Below the pieces are notes generated by a model that made no database searches, had not been told where the DNA came from, and saw nothing but the letters and a program-made list of their open reading frames with translations. From Candidatus Coatesbacteria bacterium (lineage in GTDB: Bacteria > RBG-13-66-14), in assembly GCA_014728225.1 (NCBI GenBank), contig WJLX01000053.1, positions 1 through 37,149 on the forward strand: DNA of 37,149 bases, given 5' to 3'. How positions within the stretch are numbered: position 1 is the stretch's first letter; each line of letters opens with the position of its first letter. Of the stretch, positions 22,847 to 31,337 are shown piece by piece. The translations under genes and the position numbers were made by a program.

Positions 22847-24193
22847 TCAATGCCGGCGCAGCTCGCGCACCAGCTCCAGGTAGCGCGCCGTGATCCGCTC
22901 CAGGATGTCCACCTCCAGCCGCTCGTCGACGGCGTGCATCCGGTGGTTGAAGTCGGCGGGCAGCGGATCCGCCGGATAGGGCACGTAGCCGTAAGAATCG
23001 ATCCCCGCCCAGCGCAGGTGGCGGGAGTCCGTCCCCGCCGGACAGAGGAAGGGCAGGAACGCCGACTGGGGCTCCCAGCGGGCGACGAGCCGGCGGGCGA
23101 CCTCGACGACGGGGTGGGCGACGTCGGAGACGCTGGCCGGATGGGAGGAAGAGATCTCGATCTCGACGGGCAGATCGGCCGCCAGGGTGCGCAGCTCGGC
23201 GAGTAAAGCCTCGGGCTCCGTTCCCGGCAGCAGGCGGCAGTCGCAGCTCAGGGCGACCCTGCCCGGGATGATGTTGATCTTCTCCCCGCCGTGGACGATC
23301 GTCGGTGCCAGGGTGTCGGTGTAGGCGGCGCGCAGGGCGTCGACCACCTCCGGCGCTCCGGCGGCCGGGCCGGCGAACAGCTCCCGCCAAGCCGCCGCGT
23401 CCCCGGACTCCAGGGCCGCCGTCAGGGCTTCCCCGTCGGGCCGTCCCGCCGTCAGCAGGCCCAGCAGCTCGACGTTGACGTCCAGGACCCGGTAGACCCG
23501 CGGTCGCTTGCGCAGGCGGGTGAGCAGCTCGCCCAGGATATAGACGGCCTGCTCGTCGCCGGGCAGGGCCGCGTGACCCTGACGGCCGCGGATGGTGAAG
23601 TCCAGCCGCAACTGCCCCTTCTCGCCGACCATGAAGGTCGCGACGCCGCGCCCGCCCAGCCTATAGTACTCGCCGCCGCCCTCGGTGACGCAACACCAGC
23701 AATCGACGAGCTCCCGACGGTGCTTGGTCAGCCAGCCGACGCCGGCCGCGCCGCCCACCTCTTCATCGGGCGCCGCCAGCAGGCGCACGGGGCGCCCCGT
23801 CGTCTCACCGTTGCGGGCCATTTCGGCCAGAGCCACCGCCTGGGCGGCCAGCACACCCTTGCAGTCGATGGCCCCCCGACCCCAGACGCAGCCGTCGACG
23901 ACCTCGCCACCGAAAGGATCGTGGGTCCAGGCCCGGCGGTCGCCGACGGGGACGACGTCCAGGTGGCCCATCAGCATGATCGGCGCCGCATCGCGATCAC
24001 CGGGCAGCAACGCCTCCGCGCCGCCGCGATCCGGCTCGGTCTCGTAGACCCGCCCGGGCAGGCCGTGGTCGTTGAGCCAACCGGCCAGGAAGCGGGCGCA
24101 CTCCAGCTCGTCCCCCGGCGGGTTGGTGGTGTCGATACGGATCAGACCGCTCAACAACTCGACGGCCCGATCACGCAACCGTTGTAAATCCAT
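22847..24193 (-). CDS. M20-family metallopeptidase (ArgE/DapE/carboxypeptidase G2 type)
   Basis: Zinc-dependent hydrolase of 448 residues from the ATG at 24193, which has GGGGGGAAG just upstream; a start at 24229 without such a site was rejected. Metal-site residues are visible: H77 and D79 in MLMGHLDVVP, bridging D110 in GRGAIDCKG, catalytic E144-E145 in APDEEVGG, and a late histidine in DFNHRMHAVDERLEV. The dimerisation (lid) domain lies between about 190 and 320. Members cleave amide bonds of acyl-amino acids, succinyl-diaminopimelate or dipeptides; the sequence does not settle which. No arg or dap genes are nearby. Confidence 0.88.
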   Translation of the reverse strand: MDLQRLRDRAVELLSGLIRIDTTNPPGDELECARFLAGWLNDHGLPGRVYETEPDRGGAEALLPGDRDAAPIMLMGHLDVVPVGDRRAWTHDPFGGEVVDGCVWGRGAIDCKGVLAAQAVALAEMARNGETTGRPVRLLAAPDEEVGGAAGVGWLTKHRRELVDCWCCVTEGGGEYYRLGGRGVATFMVGEKGQLRLDFTIRGRQGHAALPGDEQAVYILGELLTRLRKRPRVYRVLDVNVELLGLLTAGRPDGEALTAALESGDAAAWRELFAGPAAGAPEVVDALRAAYTDTLAPTIVHGGEKINIIPGRVALSCDCRLLPGTEPEALLAELRTLAADLPVEIEISSSHPASVSDVAHPVVEVARRLVARWEPQSAFLPFLCPAGTDSRHLRWAGIDSYGYVPYPADPLPADFNHRMHAVDERLEVDILERITARYLELVRELRRH

Positions 24194-24244
24194 GGACTTC
24201 CCCCCGTCAAGGTCCACTGACCGCGCCATAATCCCGAAACGAAT

Positions 24245-24261
24245 ACGACGTCGTGATTATA
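24245..24261 (-). promoter_or_regulatory. -10 box and palindrome upstream of the M20 peptidase gene
   Basis: A perfect TATAAT on the minus strand (24261-24256), about 60 nt before the ATG, with no clear -35. It is followed at the expected start site by the palindrome ACGACGTCGT (24245-24254). Confidence 0.35.
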
Positions 24262-24317
24262 CCAGTCGCCGGCGCGCCGTGCAGAACGCTCCGGCGACCC
24301 ACTGCACCGTTCACCGT

Positions 24318-24983
24318 TCAATACAGGGCCTTGATCGCGCCCCAGGACAGCGGCTCGACGGCCTGCTCCGCCGTTCCGTAGAGCTCCATCATCGCGCTGT
24401 ACTGATCGTCGAACTGCTGATCACAGCGCATCCAGCTCTGACCGCCGTCGGCGCTCCAGCAGGCCGGCAGGCCGTAGCTGTAGTCGGCGTAGCGGTTGAC
24501 CATCTGCAGGAAGATGCCGGACCCGCTCAACACGCTGACCAGCCAGTAGGTCTCGCCACTGTCGAGGACGATAGCCCCGGGCAGCTCCAGATCGATCTGA
24601 TAGACGCCGAACTCGTCGCCTTCGTACTCGAAATGTTCGTAATAGGTAACAGTGACGGCGGACGACGGCACGGTGACCGACTGCAGCACGTCACCACCGG
24701 TTGGCATCCCGCCGTTGTCGGAGTAGACCCGCACTTCGAAGTCCTGCGGCGAAGACAGGTAGCAGCCCCAGATACGGATGCCGTCGACGGTCCACTCGCC
24801 CGACGGGGTGACGTCGTCGGCCAGCAGCATCGAACCGTAGTCGCCCACAGCATACTCGGGATCGACATAGGGCTGCTCGTAGATCAACTCGTCCGCCGTT
24901 TCAGGATGCAGGCCCAAACCCCGCCCCGCGGCGCCGGAACCGACCAGCACCGCCAACAGCAGCAGTAAACAGCTACGTTTCAT
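24318..24983 (-). CDS. Secreted hypothetical protein
   Basis: 221 residues from the second of two adjacent ATGs (24983), favoured by spacing to GGGAGG; 24986 is equally possible. A signal peptide (KRSCLLLLLAVLVGSGAAG) leads a single beta-rich domain: SMLLADDVTPSGEWTVDGI, YLSSPQDFEVRVYSDNGGM, VYQIDLELPGAIVLDSGETY. This resembles the carbohydrate-binding/jelly-roll-like segments often seen in extracellular proteins of FCB-type bacteria (disorganised-aggregate surface proteins). No catalytic motif is seen and I cannot assign a family. It has its own promoter region. Confidence 0.65.
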   Translation of the reverse strand: MKRSCLLLLLAVLVGSGAAGRGLGLHPETADELIYEQPYVDPEYAVGDYGSMLLADDVTPSGEWTVDGIRIWGCYLSSPQDFEVRVYSDNGGMPTGGDVLQSVTVPSSAVTVTYYEHFEYEGDEFGVYQIDLELPGAIVLDSGETYWLVSVLSGSGIFLQMVNRYADYSYGLPACWSADGGQSWMRCDQQFDDQYSAMMELYGTAEQAVEPLSWGAIKALY

Positions 24984-25040
24984 CATCGCCCTCCCCCAGC
25001 GGTCAATCACTCCTCGACTCGTTTCACGGGACAGATAAAC

Positions 25041-25086
25041 GGTATACTACAATAATCAGGTTAGTCAAATGCCGGGTTGCTGTCAA
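25041..25086 (-). promoter_or_regulatory. Two overlapping sigma70-type promoters for the secreted hypothetical
   Basis: On the minus strand, TTGACA (25086-25081) with TAACCT (25063-25058), spacing 17, overlaps TTGACT (25068-25063) with TATACC (25046-25041), spacing 16. Both point at the gene starting at 24983. Confidence 0.5.
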
Positions 25087-25250
25087 CAATCAACCGCCGA
25101 GTCGCTTCAGCAATACCCGTCCCCGCCCTGTGCTACAATCGACCCTCTCGCTCTAGTCGATACCAACGCCGGATTGGATGCGTGGCAGCTCAACCCCCGC
25201 GATCCGACTTGAAAAACCGCCGACGACGGCCTACGATTAGCATTCGCCCC

Positions 25251-25448
25251 GGCGACCCGGGAAAACCGCCGCGGGATTCGTCCGGCCAAACGCCGAACCT
25301 CGGGCGGCCGGAACTGGCACGGTTTTTGCGGAGGCGGAACCGTCCTCCAGTCCACCGGGGCGCCGAGATGCAAAAACCGTGCCAGTTCCGGCCCGGGCCC
25401 AGCCGCGACGTAGGGGAGAAAGCGTCGGGCGGTTTTTCCCGGGTCGCC
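25251..25448. repeat. Nested inverted-repeat element, copy 3 (convergent sigma54-like arms)
   Basis: Outer arms 25251-25270 and 25428-25448 are complementary except for one extra T. The inner arms 25306-25329 and 25370-25393 are a perfect 24-bp inverted repeat carrying GGAACTGGCACGGTTTTTGC. The centre begins GGAGGCGGAACCG and ends GCGCCGAGAT, the reverse orientation of copies 1 and 2. It ends 56 bp before the prfB start codon, so its rightward sigma54-like arm faces prfB. Confidence 0.88.
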
Positions 25449-25504
25449 GGCGGCCTCCAACCACGGTTGACCACTCGCAGCCAACCTTCTCCGGGAGCCC
25501 ATAG

Positions 25505-26618
25505 ATGAGCGACTTCGCCGAAACCGCCGAACGCGCCCGCCTCGCCGTCGCCGACCTCTGGGGGTGCCTTTGACCCCGAGACCAAGCGCGAGCGGTTGGC
25601 GGAACTGAATGAACGGATGAGCGCCCCGGACTTCTGGGACGATCCGCAAGCGGCGGGCAAGCTTTCCGCCCGTGCCTCGCGCCTCAAGGAGGAGCTCGAG
25701 CGGGCCGACAGGCTGCGTGCCGAGCTTTCCGACCTCGAGGAGCTCGGGGCCATGTCCCTCGAGGAGGGGGACGATGACGAACTCGGCCAGGTCGTCGACG
25801 GTCTGGAGAATCTGACCCGGCGGGCCGAGAAGCTGACCGCCCAGGCGTTGCTGTCCGGCGAGTACGACGACGAGGACGCCATCGTCGAGCTGCACCCCGG
25901 CGCCGGGGGCACCGAATCCGCCGATTGGTGCGAGATCCTCTACCGGATGTACGTGCGATACTGCGAGCAGCGCGGCTGGAAGGTCGAGCTGCTCGAGCTG
26001 GCCCCGGCCGACGAGGCCGGGCTCAAATCCGTCACCATGGCCGTCCGCGGCGAGCTGGTCTACGGCCGCCTCAAGGGTGAGATCGGCGTCCACCGCCTGG
26101 TGCGCATCTCGCCCTTCGACGCTTCCGGCCGCCGTCACACCTCCTTCGCCGCCCTCTACGCCTATCCCGACCTGGACACCGACGTCGAGTTCGAGATCAG
26201 CCCCGCCGACCTGCGCATCGACGTCTTCCGCGCCTCGGGCCACGGCGGCCAGTCCGTCAACACCACCGACTCCGCCGTGCGCATCACCCACAAACCCACC
26301 GGCATCGTCGTCAGTTGCCAGAACGAGCGCAGCCAGCACGCCAACCGTGATTACGCGATGAAGGTCCTGCGGGCCCGCCTGGCCGATCATTACCGTCGCC
26401 AGCGCGAGGCCGAGCTGGCCGACTCCAAGGCCGACAAGAGCGAGATCGCCTGGGGTCAGCAGATCCGCAACTACGTTCTCCATCCCTATCGGCTGGTGAA
26501 GGATACCCGTACGGGTTGTGAGACGGGCAGCGTCGACGCCGTTCTCGACGGCGACCTCGAGGCCTTCATCGAGGCCTACCTGCGCTGGGTGCACAAGAAG
26601 GAGAAAAGCAATGGCTGA
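25505..26618 (+). CDS. prfB: Peptide chain release factor 2, programmed +1 frameshift
   Basis: Recognises UGA/UAA stop codons and triggers peptide release. The zero frame runs from ATG 25505 to an in-frame TGA at 25571-25573. A +1 shift after CTT (25568-25570) continues at GAC 25572 to the stop at 26618, giving 370 residues. Diagnostic RF2 features: the S202-P203-F204 codon-recognition tripeptide, G247-G248-Q249 (GHGGQS) for peptidyl-tRNA hydrolysis, and the late phrase SQHANRDYAMKVLRARL. GGGAG precedes the ATG. Regulation is autogenous: low RF2 lets the ribosome shift instead of stopping. The coding sequence overlaps the restriction gene downstream by 8 nt. Confidence 0.96.
25560..25574 (+). 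promoter_or_regulatory. prfB programmed frameshift site
   Basis: An internal Shine-Dalgarno-like GGGGGT lies immediately before CTTTGAC. The CTT codon slips to TTT when the TGA stop is slow, the classical RF2 recoding signal. Confidence 0.93.
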
Positions 26619-27633
26619 ACGAGCTTGGATGGTGCGTGCCGGCAGGGATGCGATTCTGGCCGACCAATTCGAAGAAAAAGAACTGGTTGCCATTGGCCAT
26701 GATCTCGATGATATAAATGACTACAATGACCTACTGGCTGTAAAATCTGCATTAAAGAAACGGTTTCCAGAAGCAAAAAGAATGCAGATCGCAGTTTGGG
26801 CGGGCCAATTGTGGAGGTTGGCCAAGGAGATCGAGCCGGGCGATTATCTCGTTACCTATCTACCCGCCAGTCGAGAGTATTTGATCGGGCAAGCGGCCGA
26901 TGGATACCAATACGATCCGAAAGCCATCGACGAGTATGAAGGCGAATACCCGCATATTCGCAGAGTGGAGAGCTGGCGACGGGCGGATCGAGACCTGCTT
27001 TCCCAATCCGCCCGAAATACTCTTGGTGCGATTTCAACACTTTTCGAAGTAACGAAAATCCTTCCAGAGTTACTGGCGGTGGCCGAGGGTCAAGCAGCCA
27101 CAGAAATGGACCAACCAGAACCCGAAGAGGAAGAGGACGAAACGGCAATCGACTACTATGAGGATGTTAAGGCTCGAAGTGACGAACTAATTGGAGACTT
27201 GCTGGCCCGCCTCGACGGTTACGAGTTCGAGGATCTTACCGCTGCTTTACTACGGGCGATGGGCTACTACGTCACCCAAAGCGCCAAGGGGCCTGATCGC
27301 GGCGTTGATATCCTGGCCGGCCCCGATCCGTTCCACCTGGAACAGCCTCGGATAAAAGTACAGGTAAAAAAGCGCGAGAGTGCAGCCGACAGCAACATGA
27401 TCCGCAGTTTTATCGGCATCCTACAGTCCGAAGACCGCGGCCTTTTCGTCTCCTTCGGTGGATTCTCCAAGGATGCCCGTATCGAGGCAGAACGCTCCAA
27501 CCGACCGATAACCCTTCTCGACCGCTTGGAGTTCACAAGACTCTTACTCGAGCATTACGAGAAGCTGGAGCCGGAGTACCAACGCCAGATACCCTTGAAA
27601 CCCGTCTATCTTCCTACTACGACGACAGAGTAA
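26611..27633 (+). CDS. Mrr-type restriction endonuclease-like protein (COG4127-like)
   Basis: 340 residues. The N-terminal half (about 1-130: EKELVAIGHDLDDINDY, QIAVWAGQLWRLAKEIEPGDYLVTYLPASREYLIGQA) resembles the sensory part of COG4127 predicted nucleases and may be an EVE/PUA-like fold. An acidic linker (about 165-178) leads to a C-terminal Mrr_cat domain: E207 in YEFEDLTAALLRAMGY, D233 in RGVDILAG, and Q251-V-K253, the E-D-QxK nuclease core. The ATG overlaps the prfB stop (ATGGCTGA) with AAGGAG ahead, so translation is coupled. Codon use is visibly AT-richer than in neighbouring genes, suggesting acquisition by transfer. No methyltransferase is nearby, so a type IV-like, modification-dependent role is possible. 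Confidence 0.8.
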   Translation: MAERAWMVRAGRDAILADQFEEKELVAIGHDLDDINDYNDLLAVKSALKKRFPEAKRMQIAVWAGQLWRLAKEIEPGDYLVTYLPASREYLIGQAADGYQYDPKAIDEYEGEYPHIRRVESWRRADRDLLSQSARNTLGAISTLFEVTKILPELLAVAEGQAATEMDQPEPEEEEDETAIDYYEDVKARSDELIGDLLARLDGYEFEDLTAALLRAMGYYVTQSAKGPDRGVDILAGPDPFHLEQPRIKVQVKKRESAADSNMIRSFIGILQSEDRGLFVSFGGFSKDARIEAERSNRPITLLDRLEFTRLLLEHYEKLEPEYQRQIPLKPVYLPTTTTE

Positions 27634-27639
27634 CGATTA

Positions 27640-28053
27640 ATGCCCCCCCAAACACCCTGGTACCGTCTGCTGCTCTACTTCGCCCTGGGCTTCGGCGCGG
27701 CGGCGGCGTTGGTGCTGCTCTGCGAGGCGGGCGCCGAGCCGGCGGTCACGGGGACGGTCTACGACGCCCCGACCAACGCCCCGCTGCCGGGGGCCGAGGT
27801 GACCATCTGGCCGCTGGCGGTGCCGCCGGGCTACGATCCGGTACGGCACAGCGCCGAGAGCGGCCCCGACGGAACCTTCGCCCTGGAGTTGAACGAGGAG
27901 CGCTTCCCCGCTAGAATCTACGTGCGCTGCGACGGCTACCTGCCCCGGGAGGTGGTGGTGGCCGAAGGCGGCGTCGTGGCCGTGGCCCTGGAGCGCAACG
28001 CCGACGGGGCGGTCCCCCTCACCGATCAACCAACGGCATTCGAGGAGCGCTGA
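27640..28053 (+). CDS. Membrane-anchored carboxypeptidase-regulatory-like protein
   Basis: 137 residues. One N-terminal transmembrane or uncleaved signal segment (LLLYFALGFGAAAALVLLCEAG, about residues 10-31) precedes a CarboxypepD_reg-like beta sandwich: VTGTVYDAPTNAPLPGAEVT, SGPDGTFALELN, YVRCDGYLPREVVV. Such domains usually serve as binding or structural modules. It lies 6 bp after the restriction gene and 6 bp before the dehydrogenase gene, so the three are probably cotranscribed. Exact role unknown. Confidence 0.65.
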   Translation: MPPQTPWYRLLLYFALGFGAAAALVLLCEAGAEPAVTGTVYDAPTNAPLPGAEVTIWPLAVPPGYDPVRHSAESGPDGTFALELNEERFPARIYVRCDGYLPREVVVAEGGVVAVALERNADGAVPLTDQPTAFEER

Positions 28054-28059
28054 GACGCG

Positions 28060-29085
28060 ATGTACGACATCGGACGCACCCCCCAGCGGATTCTGGTCTT
28101 CGTCAGCTCGGATTACGAGATCCAGCGCCGGGTCGTCGCCGACATCCGCCGGTCCATCGCCCTGACGGGGGGCTCGGACCTGGACGGCGACGGGGTTCCG
28201 GACATCACCGTGGTGCCCAGCCGGGACCGGGCCCATTTCTACGATGAGCTGCCCCAGGCCGACGTCTTCTTCGGCTGGTCGATCGACGAGGAGAAGCTCA
28301 GGGCGGCCGAGCACCTGATGTGGGTTCAGCTCGCCGGGGCGGGGATGGAGCACATCCCCCTCGAGGCGATCGCCAACCGGGGGATCATCCTGACCAACGC
28401 CCACGGGCTGCACTCCGTGGCGGTGGCCGAGCACGCCCTGGCGCTGACCCTGGCGCTGACCCGGCGGCTGGAGCTGCCGCTGTGCCGCAAGCGGGAGCGC
28501 GTCTACAGCCGCGAGGGTGTGGCCCTGCGCCAGACGGAGCTCTGCGGCAAACGGGCGGGGATCCTGGGCTTCGGCAGCATCGGCGTCGAGATCGGTCGCC
28601 GGCTGGCGGGCTTCGGCGTCGAGGTCTGGGCGATGGTCAAGGTCCCGCGCCTGGTGCGCGAGGCGACGCGGGTCTTCGGCCCGGGGGACTGGGAGGAGTT
28701 CCTCGGCGGCGTGGACATCATCTACAACTGCCTGCCCCTGTTGCCCGCGACGGAGAACTGGCTGGACGCCGAGAAGCTGGCCGCGGTCAACAAGGGCGCC
28801 CTGCTGATCAACGTCGGCCGCGGCGGGACCGTCAACGAGGGAGAGCTGATCGCGGCGCTGGAGAAGGGCCGCCTCGACGGCGCCGCCCTCGACGTGACCC
28901 GGCGGGAACCCCTGCCGGCGGACTCGCCGCTCTGGGAGGCGCCCAACCTGATCATCACCCCGCACACGGCCAGCCTGACCCGGCAGATGTACGGCAAGGT
29001 TACGGCGCTGTTCAACGACAACCTGCGGCGCTACCTCTCGGGGCGGGAGCTGGTCAACCTGGTCCACATCGGCCGGGGGTACTAG
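28060..29085 (+). CDS. D-isomer-specific 2-hydroxyacid dehydrogenase family protein
   Basis: NAD(P)-dependent oxidoreductase of 341 residues. The nucleotide-binding loop is G170-F-G172-S-I-G175. The catalytic set is present: R254 in INVGRGG, E283 in DVTRREPLP and H302 in ITPHTAS. The N-terminal substrate domain contains an unusual calcium-loop-like stretch, D40-L-D42-G-D44-G-V-P-D48. GDH-type members act on hydroxypyruvate, phosphoglycerate, glyoxylate and similar acids; the substrate is not evident here. It follows the small anchored protein by 6 bp. Confidence 0.88.
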   Translation: MYDIGRTPQRILVFVSSDYEIQRRVVADIRRSIALTGGSDLDGDGVPDITVVPSRDRAHFYDELPQADVFFGWSIDEEKLRAAEHLMWVQLAGAGMEHIPLEAIANRGIILTNAHGLHSVAVAEHALALTLALTRRLELPLCRKRERVYSREGVALRQTELCGKRAGILGFGSIGVEIGRRLAGFGVEVWAMVKVPRLVREATRVFGPGDWEEFLGGVDIIYNCLPLLPATENWLDAEKLAAVNKGALLINVGRGGTVNEGELIAALEKGRLDGAALDVTRREPLPADSPLWEAPNLIITPHTASLTRQMYGKVTALFNDNLRRYLSGRELVNLVHIGRGY

Positions 29086-29205
29086 GCCGCGGGGGCGGAT
29101 ACGGCGGTTGTGCGAACCGCTGCCCCACATCGGGGGGATGTTAAAACACAGGGGCGCTGAGTCACCGGTCGCCCGTCCTGCCGGCAGAATAACCATTCGC
29201 TGGGG

Positions 29206-29226
29206 CCGACTTTAAGTCGGTTTGAT
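29206..29226 (+). terminator. Weak terminator-like hairpin after the dehydrogenase gene
   Basis: CCGAC-TTTAA-GTCGG (29206-29220) is followed by TTTGAT. The interval 29086-29413 otherwise holds only the minus-strand terminator. Confidence 0.35.
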
Positions 29227-29313
29227 CGACACCCTCTCCCCAGAGGGACACAGAGAGACATCGATACCACTTTGTGGGGGATAAACGTCCTCCGTCGCCC
29301 TTTTTCATCGCAT

Positions 29314-29349
29314 CGAGGAAACAAACGGGAGGACCTCAAGGTCCTCCCG
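29314..29349 (-). terminator. Intrinsic terminator after the GIDE-like gene
   Basis: CGGGAGGACCT and AGGTCCTCCCG (29326-29349) form a perfect 11-bp stem with a two-base loop. On the minus strand it is followed by TTTGTTTCC. Confidence 0.55.
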
Positions 29350-29413
29350 TCCACGATTCAGAGCAATAATGCCGGTCCTGGGAGAGGAATCGGCAATCAC
29401 TCGGCCAACCACA

Positions 29414-30172
29414 TCAGGCCCAGGGATCGAAAACGCCCAGCAGGATCAAGGCCGCCCCGATCACGCCCAGCACGGGCACCAGCACCCGCCAGAGCTTGAC
29501 CCGGCCCTCGAGACCCTCGACGAGTTCGCGCTCGCTCTTCAGGCTGATGATGTAGCGGTCGTCATCACCGCCGGTGGCCTGCATGGCCAGGGCGCCGCCG
29601 CGGTCGGTGACGTGGCCCAGGGCGTAGACGGGGACGTCCAGGGGCACCAGCCATTCCTGCTTGCGGTAGCCGAGGACGCGGTTCTCGCCGTAGCCGGGCT
29701 CCTTCTCGAAGCGGTCGTAGACGACGTGGGCGCCGATGATCTCGGCCCCCTCGGAGCGCACCGGGATCCGGCCGGACTCGTCGGTGACGTAGAAATCGCT
29801 GCGATCGGTCTCGTCGGAGACGGTCTCCCAGATCTGCTGGACCTGCTTGCGCCGACGTCCCTTGTTGTCGGTGGTCCAGCGGGTCTCCTGGCGCTGGCGC
29901 TCGACGACGGAGCGGTACCACACGCCGCGCTTGCCCGACATCGGCGCGGTGACCGGATCGTCGGCCTTGATGACACCCTTGAGTTCGCAGGGGAAACTGA
30001 ACTCGCCCTCGAGCATCTCGTCCTGGGTGGTCTGGTAGACCTCGCGGATCTCCTTGGCGCTGTAGGTCTCGGTGCCGATGATCTTCTCGCGTTTGCGCTT
30101 GGCGGCGCCGAGTACGAAGAAGCCGACGACGGCGATCAGCAGGCTGAGCCCGCCCCCGATGTAGAAACCCAT
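29414..30172 (-). CDS. GIDE-domain membrane protein (bacterial MULAN/E3-ligase-like, no RING)
   Basis: 252 residues. N-terminal membrane helix (about 4-24: YIGGGLSLLIAVVGFFVLGA) and C-terminal helix (about 228-248: LWRVLVPVLGVIGAALILLG) flank a soluble domain. That domain has the GIDE pattern CELKGVIKADDPVTAPMSGKRGVWYRSVVE, then a basic loop, FYVTDESGRIPVR and LDVPVYALGHVTDRGGALAM. The eukaryotic relative MUL1/MULAN carries a RING finger after this domain; here no RING cysteines exist, so ligase activity is not expected. AAAGGAG precedes the ATG. Its function in bacteria is unknown to me. Confidence 0.75.
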   Translation of the reverse strand: MGFYIGGGLSLLIAVVGFFVLGAAKRKREKIIGTETYSAKEIREVYQTTQDEMLEGEFSFPCELKGVIKADDPVTAPMSGKRGVWYRSVVERQRQETRWTTDNKGRRRKQVQQIWETVSDETDRSDFYVTDESGRIPVRSEGAEIIGAHVVYDRFEKEPGYGENRVLGYRKQEWLVPLDVPVYALGHVTDRGGALAMQATGGDDDRYIISLKSERELVEGLEGRVKLWRVLVPVLGVIGAALILLGVFDPWA

Positions 30173-30281
30173 CTCCCATCTCCTTTGCTGACGGTGGTGT
30201 GATTAATATAAGGCCTTGTTGGACGACGACTTGACCGTGAAACGCGGCGTCGTCGTGTGTGACAGGATCATCCGCTGGTAT

Positions 30282-31247
30282 TCAGTTATCAGCGACGAAA
30301 ACGCCCCAGGCGGCCGCGGCGGATCCGATGACGGCCGCCCGCCAACCCAGCTCGGCCCGGACCAGCCTCAGCCGCGGCCGCGGCGGGAAGAGCGCCCCGG
30401 CCAACACCTCGCGCGTGGCGGGCAGGAACAACTCCCCGGCGGCGGCCAGACCACCTCCGATGACCACCAGGTCGGCGTCGATCAGGGTCAGGGCTCGGGC
30501 GATGCCCACGCCGAGCCAATGGCCGGCCCGGCGGAACAACCGCCGGCAAACCTCGTCACCGGCCTCGGCGAAATCGGCCAGCAAACGACAGTTGATATTC
30601 TTCGCTTCACCGCCCGCGGCGGCCAGCAGACCGGCCAGCTCACCGGAACGGGCCAGCTCCGTCGCCCGACGGCGCAGGGCTCCGGCGGAGCTGAAGGCCT
30701 CCAGACAGCCGCGACGACCGCAGGCGCAGACCGGGCCGGCGGGATCGACGAGCAGATGGCCCAACTCGAGGGCGTTGCCGTGGGCCCCGAACAACGGTCG
30801 GCCGTCCTGGAGCGCCCCGCCGCCGACGCCGGTCCCCAGGGTCAGGCCGAGGACGTCGTCGCAACCGGCGGCGGCGCCGCCCCAGGCCTCGCCGAGGACG
30901 AAGGCCGTCCCGTCGTTGAGCAACTCGACGGGGACCTCGAAGGCTTCCTCGAGCAGGGCCGTCAGCGGGACGTCGTGCCAGGCGCTCAGGTTGACCGCCC
31001 CCTGGATCCGTCCCGCCGGACGCTCCAGCGGACCGGGGGCGCCGACGCCCAGGGCGACGAGTTCGATCTCACCGTCCGCTTCGGCGGACATCGCGGCATA
31101 GTCGTCCAGCAGTCGATCGCGCAGCCCCAGGGGGCTCAGGCCGTCACGGTGGGTCAGCCGACGCTCCGTCAGGACCACCCCCCGGGAATCGACCAGCCCC
31201 AGACGCAGGTTGGTCCCCCCGAGATCGATCCCCAACACCACGCGCAT
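30282..31247 (-). CDS. ROK-family sugar kinase (glucokinase-like)
   Basis: 321 residues. An ATP-binding phosphate loop lies at the N-terminus (GIDLGGTNLRLG, residues 6-17). The catalytic base is in LLND112G, and the second glycine loop is LTLGTGVGGG. The ROK zinc site is complete: E161-L-G-H164 plus C174-A-C176-G-R-R-G-C181-L-E183. The C-terminal DLVVIGGGLAAAGELF phrase is also typical. There is no N-terminal helix-turn-helix, so it is an enzyme and not a ROK repressor. Likely substrates are glucose, mannose, fructose or N-acetylated sugars; the choice cannot be read here. AAAGGAG lies 9 nt from the ATG. It is divergent from the receiver-domain gene. Confidence 0.9.
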   Translation of the reverse strand: MRVVLGIDLGGTNLRLGLVDSRGVVLTERRLTHRDGLSPLGLRDRLLDDYAAMSAEADGEIELVALGVGAPGPLERPAGRIQGAVNLSAWHDVPLTALLEEAFEVPVELLNDGTAFVLGEAWGGAAAGCDDVLGLTLGTGVGGGALQDGRPLFGAHGNALELGHLLVDPAGPVCACGRRGCLEAFSSAGALRRRATELARSGELAGLLAAAGGEAKNINCRLLADFAEAGDEVCRRLFRRAGHWLGVGIARALTLIDADLVVIGGGLAAAGELFLPATREVLAGALFPPRPRLRLVRAELGWRAAVIGSAAAAWGVFVADN

Positions 31248-31260
31248 CGTCGCGGTCTCC

Positions 31261-31289
31261 TTTACAGTCTTTTACGCCCTTGGTATTCT
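31261..31289 (+). promoter_or_regulatory. Sigma70-type promoter for the receiver-domain gene
   Basis: TTTACA (31261-31266) and TATTCT (31284-31289) are 17 bp apart. The predicted start near 31296 leaves a 42-nt leader that contains GGAGG ahead of the ATG at 31338. Confidence 0.5.
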
Positions 31290-31337
31290 AGCACCAAAAG
31301 CGGCCCGTTTGCAGGACCAACCACGGAGGCGTAACAG

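Noticed and set aside
25571-25573. Nonsense mutation in prfB
   Set aside because: The in-frame TGA lies in the conserved RF2 frameshift signal with GGGGGT ahead, so it is regulatory, not a defect.
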